Assembly (NCBI GenBank): GCA_933207985.1
Contig: OW240917.1
Coordinates: 101,648,785 to 101,712,784 of the forward strand
Direction of reading: 5' to 3'
From: Pelobates cultripes
Taxonomy: Eukaryota; Chordata; Amphibia; Anura; Pelobatidae
Length of the DNA stretch: 64,000 bases
The position numbers and the translations under genes are program-made. Below are positions 59,195-64,000 of this stretch, in pieces. The notes beneath the pieces were generated by a model. It worked only from the letters and a program-made list of their open reading frames with translations, was not told where the DNA came from and made no database searches. The stretch's first letter is position 1. Each line of letters starts with the position of its first letter.

Positions 59195-60430
59195 AATACT
59201 ACTGAGTGGCACATCTAGCTAATATTATTACTTGTCACTCACACATATGTGCCAAAGTGGAGAGCTCTGGCAACCAGCAAACTAGGGGCAATGCCATGAT
59301 TGATCTCCTCTGGGTACTAAAAAACTGCCGCACAGTGCGCCTTCGACCCTCCCACTTACAAAATTGCTGTTATCTACTTGGGATACCATAAAACACAAAA
59401 TGTGCTCCTCCCGTGTATAATCACCAGCAACACTGCTGAAATTGATACAAATAATCATCCCAACATTCCCCTATAAGATATGGGCATTACATGGAATAAC
59501 GCACTTACATCAAGTTCTAACCAATCACACACTAGTAAACTTCCGGGCTATCCAACAGACATTCCACATACCCACAACAACCTATTTCTCATATCTACAA
59601 TGTAGACATGTTCTGAGGGTCTGATCTGATACTCTCTATCAATAAGAAAATAAGCCGAACATGACTAATTTTAAGAATATGTGCCTGAACAAGAGACCTC
59701 ATAATTTTTTTTAAAAATAACTACTCACTCTTTGTTACACTACATTAATAGCTGTTGAGGAAGGCTTCTTATAGAAATTTCAGATAGGATTTGGGTAAAG
59801 CTTTAGACCTCGGCACATGGATTAGGACAGGGATACCCAACCTTCTGCATTCAAGATGCTTTGGACTACATCTCCCATGTAAGAGCATTATGGGAGATGT
59901 GGTCCACAACATCTGGAGTGCTGAAGGTTGCCTAACCCAGGACTCAACCAAGGGCCTATCATCTTGTTCATCCCATCTAGAGATTATCCATAAATTATTA
60001 TACCAATGGCACCTTACACCAGATAAACTTGTCAAAATGTATGCCAACGTTGATGGTCATTGCTGGAGATGCAGCAAAGAAAGAGGTACCATACTATATA
60101 TTTGTTGGACTTGCCCAAAATAGTTTCATTCTGGAAGAAGGTCAATGAAATTATAAGACATAGTACAAGCATATCCATAGAGTTGCATTTATTATATATT
60201 TTCCCACAAGACTTACCTAGACCGATCTGTAAACCTATGTACCACATTTTAATGGCTGCAGCCTTATTAATTGCAAAGGAATGGAAATCAAATTGCTGAC
60301 CCAAATTTCTACAAATTTGGAATATGAACAAATGGCAACAAAACAACTTAATACATGGAGAGCCTTCGAGGGATCTATTCAGATGTGGAGGAAATACATG
60401 TCAAAGTTTCACTCATAAAACTACAATATG
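59195..60430 (+). pseudogene. L1 ORF2 C-terminal fragment, split by a hAT MITE
   Basis: Pieces in several frames: AKVESSGNQQTRGNAMIDLL region (about 59255), FPYKIWALHGITHLHQVLTN (59466 on) and FRAIQQTFHIP..FSYLQCRH, which are L1 ORF2 C-terminal motifs. After the MITE (59828-59940) come HKLLYQWHLTPDKLVKMYAN, CWRCSKERGTILYICWTCPK (the Cys-rich end) and VSFWKKVNEIIRH. Reverse transcriptase and endonuclease are absent (5' truncation). Degenerate and inactive. Confidence 0.82.
59828..59940. mobile_element. hAT MITE inside L1 fragment
   Basis: Palindrome CAGGGATACCCAACCTTCTG...GAAGGTTGCCTAACCCAG, related to 11851-11963 (shared GGACTACAT.TCCCA core). Removing it rejoins the L1 ORF2 frame region. 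No convincing 8-bp duplication remains. Confidence 0.75.
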
Positions 60431-61000
60431 ACACATGCAGTGGAAAGTAAAGAGAGACTACATGAAAAAAAAAGAGGGGGAATAGCCACACAATCACAAC
60501 CCAGCAAGATGATTATTGCATATGTTTTACTCTGTTGTTATGTTTTATTTTGTATTTGATGCACTTTGAACACACCAAGCAAGGTAAATTGTTAATATGC
60601 AGGGGACAGGGAATTAGCAACTTGACTAGGTGATACATGTACTTCTGTCTATACGAAATGTAATTGTCTCACTACACCATATTTAAATTAATCTATCTCC
60701 TATTGAGGGCTCTGTGGATAGCAGTGGTAGTGGGAAAATTCTTTATGTATGCTTGCCCACTGTATGTCATTTATTACAAAATGTGGGAAAATGTCCCATG
60801 CTTTGCAATATGAGTAAGAACGCTTATTAACAGGCTAGTAACCCAATAATTTAGTGTGCTCTGACAGCCAGGTCTCTGGAGATTTTGCGGTCTGAATAAC
60901 CCTGCATGCAGCCGGATGTTTTTTCCCCTGTTCTGTACAGGGCCATTTGCATTTGAATTAAGGGAATTACTCCATGTATCTGTAACCCCTCTGGAACACT
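60431..61000. other. L1 3' region and unassigned DNA
   Basis: The first part is probably the L1 3' UTR (A-rich at 60465-60475). Nothing else recognised. Confidence 0.35.
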
Positions 61001-61177
61001 GTGATTTGTACTCTAAGAACTATTCTGCAGTTCCTATGGAGTAACCAGCAGAGGGGGAACTCATGCCGCACCTGGCCGGATATATGTATGTCTCCATTTG
61101 AATTGTGGCGGGAAGTTTTGATAGTTGCAGTTCAGAGAAGAAAAGAGAAGGAACCCTGCTAACCCTGCTAACCCTGC

Positions 61178-61510
61178 TAAGTGGGAGAAAGCTGCTGGGT
61201 CCAGTGTGAAGCCCCACTGGAAGGAGGATTTCAGCAGGCATCTACATCCTGACTCAGGCACAGAGCGGTTTCTTGCTAGGGAACTAGAGAGAAAATCCCA
61301 GAAGAAGCAGTGTTTCCCCTTCTGACTGGCCCGGATTACATTTGGTGTGCTAAGTCTGCATACTCTCTACCTGTACACAGCAGGGCACCCTGACTTTGGG
61401 CTGCACAATTTAGAGACTGGACCCCTATACTTACTGATTAGTGGAAGCCCTCTACAGTTTTCCAGACCCATCAGGTAGATTAAAAACAACTTACTGGGCC
61501 CCAACTATGT
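61178..61510 (+). repeat. Direct repeat, left copy (LTR-like)
   Basis: About 330 bp nearly identical (roughly a dozen differences by eye) to 63659-63990: shared AGCCCCACTGGAAGGAGGAT, GAGCGGTTTCTTGCTAGGGA and ACTTTGGGCTGCACAATTTA. Just upstream is a triple 9-bp repeat, AACCCTGCT (61150-61177). Probably the internal part of an LTR. Confidence 0.8.
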
Positions 61511-63658
61511 TCACTGACCACTGGTACCCAACAGCCACTAGGGTGAAGGTCTAAGAAAGGGAGGGGGGAGGATGTGCAGTGTTACTGTGAGTGGGCATAT
61601 ATGTGAGGTACTCCATTATGACCCTATCTTAATTGTATTGTATTATATTGGTGTATGTAACATGCTTTGCAATGCAGAATTATTTAAACAACTGTGTCAG
61701 TTGCTTCTGATATAACCATGTTCCCGGCAGGACCCCACATCCACACCCTGGATGCCCAGCTGGGTGGAGGCACTGCCATAAGTTGGTACCCCATCTCCCA
61801 ATTGGTGGAGGCTCAGGATCGGCACAAAGAGGTAAATGAGGTGAGGGACCCCATGGGTATATGGGGGTCCCCCAAAAAACCTGTTACAGATGGAGGCACT
61901 GCTGAGATCGTTTGGGGTACAACCAGTGAGAATACACTAATTACCTTGCCCATTCTCCCCTTTGCAACAGAGTGGGCCCGGCGACAGAAGGTATCGTTAC
62001 ATCATGCCTGTGATGATATACCAAGTACCTCCCTGTAGTAAGGTGAAACATGTCACCAAGTGTTTAGAGATCGTACTGGGAATAGAGATAGCGACCATCT
62101 GGGATGTCTTGCAGTATCCAGATGGTCAAACTTACATGTTAGCGTATTCCCATGTAGATTTGATAGACAGTGGGAGGCCTACAGATGTACACCTTCTTGG
62201 AACAGCACTTGAAGGATGCCCCTTAGTGTATGTTCTCCCTGACTAGGAGGAAAGGGTTACACCGCAACAACCGTCTCATCAAGTTATTCACAATTTTTGA
62301 CCCCTGTGTTGGAGAAATCCACCCGGAGATTACTGGTCACACCCTTAGAGACTGGGGCCAGACCCAAACGAACTTTCTGCTCTTCCAGAGAGCAAAGGAC
62401 AAGTACCCTAAAGATCTAGGACCGTGTTGTCCTCATCTCCAACATCACCAAGGCCAAGTAGCCGCGCACTGAGCACTACAAATTCAGTGGGTAGTGACAT
62501 ACCCAACATACTGCAAATGCTCTCTGAGGCCATGTTGATGGCCACCCACGCCCACAGCTACCGTAAGCTGAGGGTATTTTCTGAGAACCAGCCTGTTCCT
62601 GCGGGAGAGGAAACCTTTGAGACCTGGAATGATAATGCCATACAATTGTTGGAGGAATGGTCCTGTACGGACACAATAAAGAAACAACGGCTGGTTGAGA
62701 GTCTTCATTCTCCAGCTATGGATCTGATAAGGCTGTTCAAGGGAGTGAATTGACAAGCCATCGCATCAGAATACCTGCAAGTTTTGCAAGACACTTAAAA
62801 AAAATTAGAGGATTCAGATGATCTATTAGTCAGATTCCTAGCCACCAAGCAGAAGGAACATGAGAAAAGCCTCTGACTATATCAATCAATTGCAATTATC
62901 ACCAGGGAAATTGTTTCATAAAGGAGAAGTCACCGCGTCTGAATTGGATGCTCGGCTATCCATGCAAATTCAGAAGGGAGGCCTTAGCAATGATCCAGTC
63001 ATGCTCATGTTAAGAGTTAAGTTAGATTATCAAGTGGAGAATCAAATGTCCTCACCTTCTCCGCGCAAAGGGAGTACCCTTAAAGCAACAGAGAGAGAGG
63101 ATATGGAAGTTGCAACCCTTAAAAAGAAGGTAGCAAATAAGAACTATCATCTGAGCCATTGCCAAGCAGGACAATTTATTCTCCTACCAGGAGGGAACAC
63201 CGCAGGGAGATCCTGGGACGGCTGTTAAATGAGCATTCATCCTCCCGAGGAAATTGCTTTAAATGCAGAAAATCAGGGCATTTCAAGAGGGAATGCCCCA
63301 CCAATTCACAAGAGATAGATATGGAAATGATGGCTATTGAACAGGAGGAGGCCCAAGTTATCCATTCCCCCAGAAAGAGGAAGAAAAGACACACACACAG
63401 TTTATCTGTGGGGGCCAAGATCGTACCTAAGTCATTGATTCACTTGCAAGTGGAAGGAATTCATGCTTCAGCCTTGCTAGACACTGGGTCTCAGGTCACT
63501 ATCATTTATAGAGACTTTTATGACCATCACTTAAAACATATCCCTCTGGAACCTGCAGGAGAGTTCCAGTTATGGGGAGTGGAATCTTAGGCAAAGCCTG
63601 TGGAGGGATGCTTAAAACTATGACCATTCCCCAGTTAAGCGAGAGACAAACGTTTTCG
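61511..63658 (+). mobile_element. Gypsy-type gag-protease relic with PNMA-like gag
   Basis: Leader with GGTGGAGGCACTG blocks (61764 and 61890), then gag and protease pieces in several frames (below). No integrase or reverse transcriptase before the second repeat copy: the pol gene is missing. Interpreted as an internally deleted Ty3/gypsy element or a rearranged insertion. Confidence 0.75.
61962..63158 (+). pseudogene. PNMA-like gypsy gag, frameshifted
   Basis: Segments: 61962-62246 (VPPCSKVKHVTKCLEIVLGI, TIWDVLQYPDGQTYMLAYSH); 62424-62753 (YRKLRVFSENQPVPAGEETF, ETWNDNAIQLLEEWSCTD, KQRLVESLHSPAMDLIRLFK), which is the capsid N-terminal region typical of PNMA-related gags; and 62860-63130 (ASDYINQLQL, DARLSMQIQKGGLSND), the capsid C-terminal part. 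Frames change at about 62240, 62400 and 62800. Gag would assemble the particle. PNMA family genes are domesticated gags of this kind (known). Here it is a broken element copy, not a domesticated gene. Confidence 0.78.
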
Positions 63659-63660
63659 AA
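63159..63660 (+). pseudogene. Gag zinc knuckle and retropepsin
   Basis: Zinc knuckle CFKCRKSGHFKREC (CX2CX4HX4C) at 63255-63296. Aspartic protease: HLQVEGIHASALLDTGSQVT with catalytic Asp108 (LLDTGS), then LKHIPLEPAGEFQLWG. After a frameshift near 63588 it continues GILGKACGGMLKTMTIPQLS, and is cut at the start of the right repeat copy (about 63659). The flap and C-terminal motif are missing. Confidence 0.85.
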
Positions 63661-64000
63661 GTGAGAGCTGCTGGTTCTAGTGTGAAGCCCCACTGGAAGG
63701 AGGATTTTAGCAGGCATCTACATCCTGACTCAGGCACAGAGCGGTTTCTTGCTAGGGAAGGAGAGAGAAAATCCCAGAAGAAGCAGTGTTTCCCCTTCTG
63801 ACTGGCCCTGATTACATTTGGTGTGGTAAGACTGCATACTCTCCCCCTGTACACAGCAGGGCACCCTGACTTTGGGCTGCACAATTTAGAGACTGGACCC
63901 CTATTCTTACTGATTAGTGGAAGCCCTCTACAGTTTTCCAGACCCATCAGGTAGATTACAAAACGCTTATTGGGCCCCAACTACGTGCACCGACCACTGG
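63659..64000 (+). repeat. Direct repeat, right copy (continues past window)
   Basis: Partner of 61178-61510. It starts inside the protease sequence rather than after a polypurine tract, so it is not positioned like a normal 3' LTR. Confidence 0.8.

Noticed and set aside
61150..61182. AACCCTGCT triplet suggesting telomeric repeats
   Set aside because: 9-bp unit, only three copies; not TTAGGG.
62424..62753. Domesticated PNMA gene
   Set aside because: Flanked by frameshifted gag, zinc knuckle and protease of the same element and by LTR-like repeats; no sign of a preserved full-length frame.
61178..64000. Complete LTR retrotransposon
   Set aside because: No pol, no polypurine tract before the right copy, and the right copy runs off the window.

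Overview
The window looks like vertebrate nuclear DNA, most likely from an anuran amphibian. It is AT-rich and almost entirely non-coding, and it is crowded with transposable elements: L2, CR1 and L1 LINEs, Ty3/gypsy LTR elements, Tc1-like, hAT-like and TTAA-flanked DNA elements, and many foldback MITEs. Several of these repeats match what I remember as widespread in frog genomes. That taxonomic call rests on recognition, not on a search.

One host gene exon is clear. On the minus strand, 17341..17159 encodes a signal peptide plus the N-terminal testican segment GNFLDDKQWLTTISQYDK, followed by a GTAAGT donor. I read it as the first coding exon of SPOCK3 (testican-3). The gene runs toward lower coordinates, so 1..17158 should be its first large coding-side intron. 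Everything above about 17.8 kb is then 5' flank, an intergenic, repeat-filled gene desert. I found no second host exon.

Layout. 1-17.1 kb (intron): an ORF1-only L1 derivative with target-site duplications (3337-4890), a long MITE (5037-5649), a Tc1-like DD37E transposon (8508-9872), a small hAT MITE (11851-11963), an L2 fragment splitting an older MITE (12137-13170) and another long MITE (13262-13761). 17.1-17.8 kb: SPOCK3 exon and proximal 5' region. 17.9-20.6 kb: an imperfect inverted structure with hairpin-forming modules, holding a foldback MITE and a CR1-type 3' end. 22.4-24.6 kb: MITE, then an L2 relic cut by a solo LTR. 25.6-32.3 kb: an old antisense L1 invaded by a hAT foldback, a dispersed repeat, a tRNA-derived SINE and a second ORF1-only L1. 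33-43 kb: MITEs and mostly unassigned DNA. 43.1-48.9 kb: a TTAA-flanked foldback DNA element enclosing a degraded antisense Ty3/gypsy element with integrase upstream of reverse transcriptase (Gmr1-type order). 50.1-52.8 kb: a foldback element and a long-ORF antisense L2. 52.8-56.5 kb: a Tc1-like relic with a possible L1-derived segment, a solo LTR and microsatellites between its ends. 59.2-60.4 kb: an L1 ORF2 tail split by a hAT MITE. 61.0-64.0 kb: a gypsy-type gag-protease relic with PNMA-like gag, between two near-identical direct repeats.

There is no operon or pathway here. The biology is a deep 5' region of one neural extracellular-matrix gene, recording a layered history of transposon insertions that can be ordered from their nesting.
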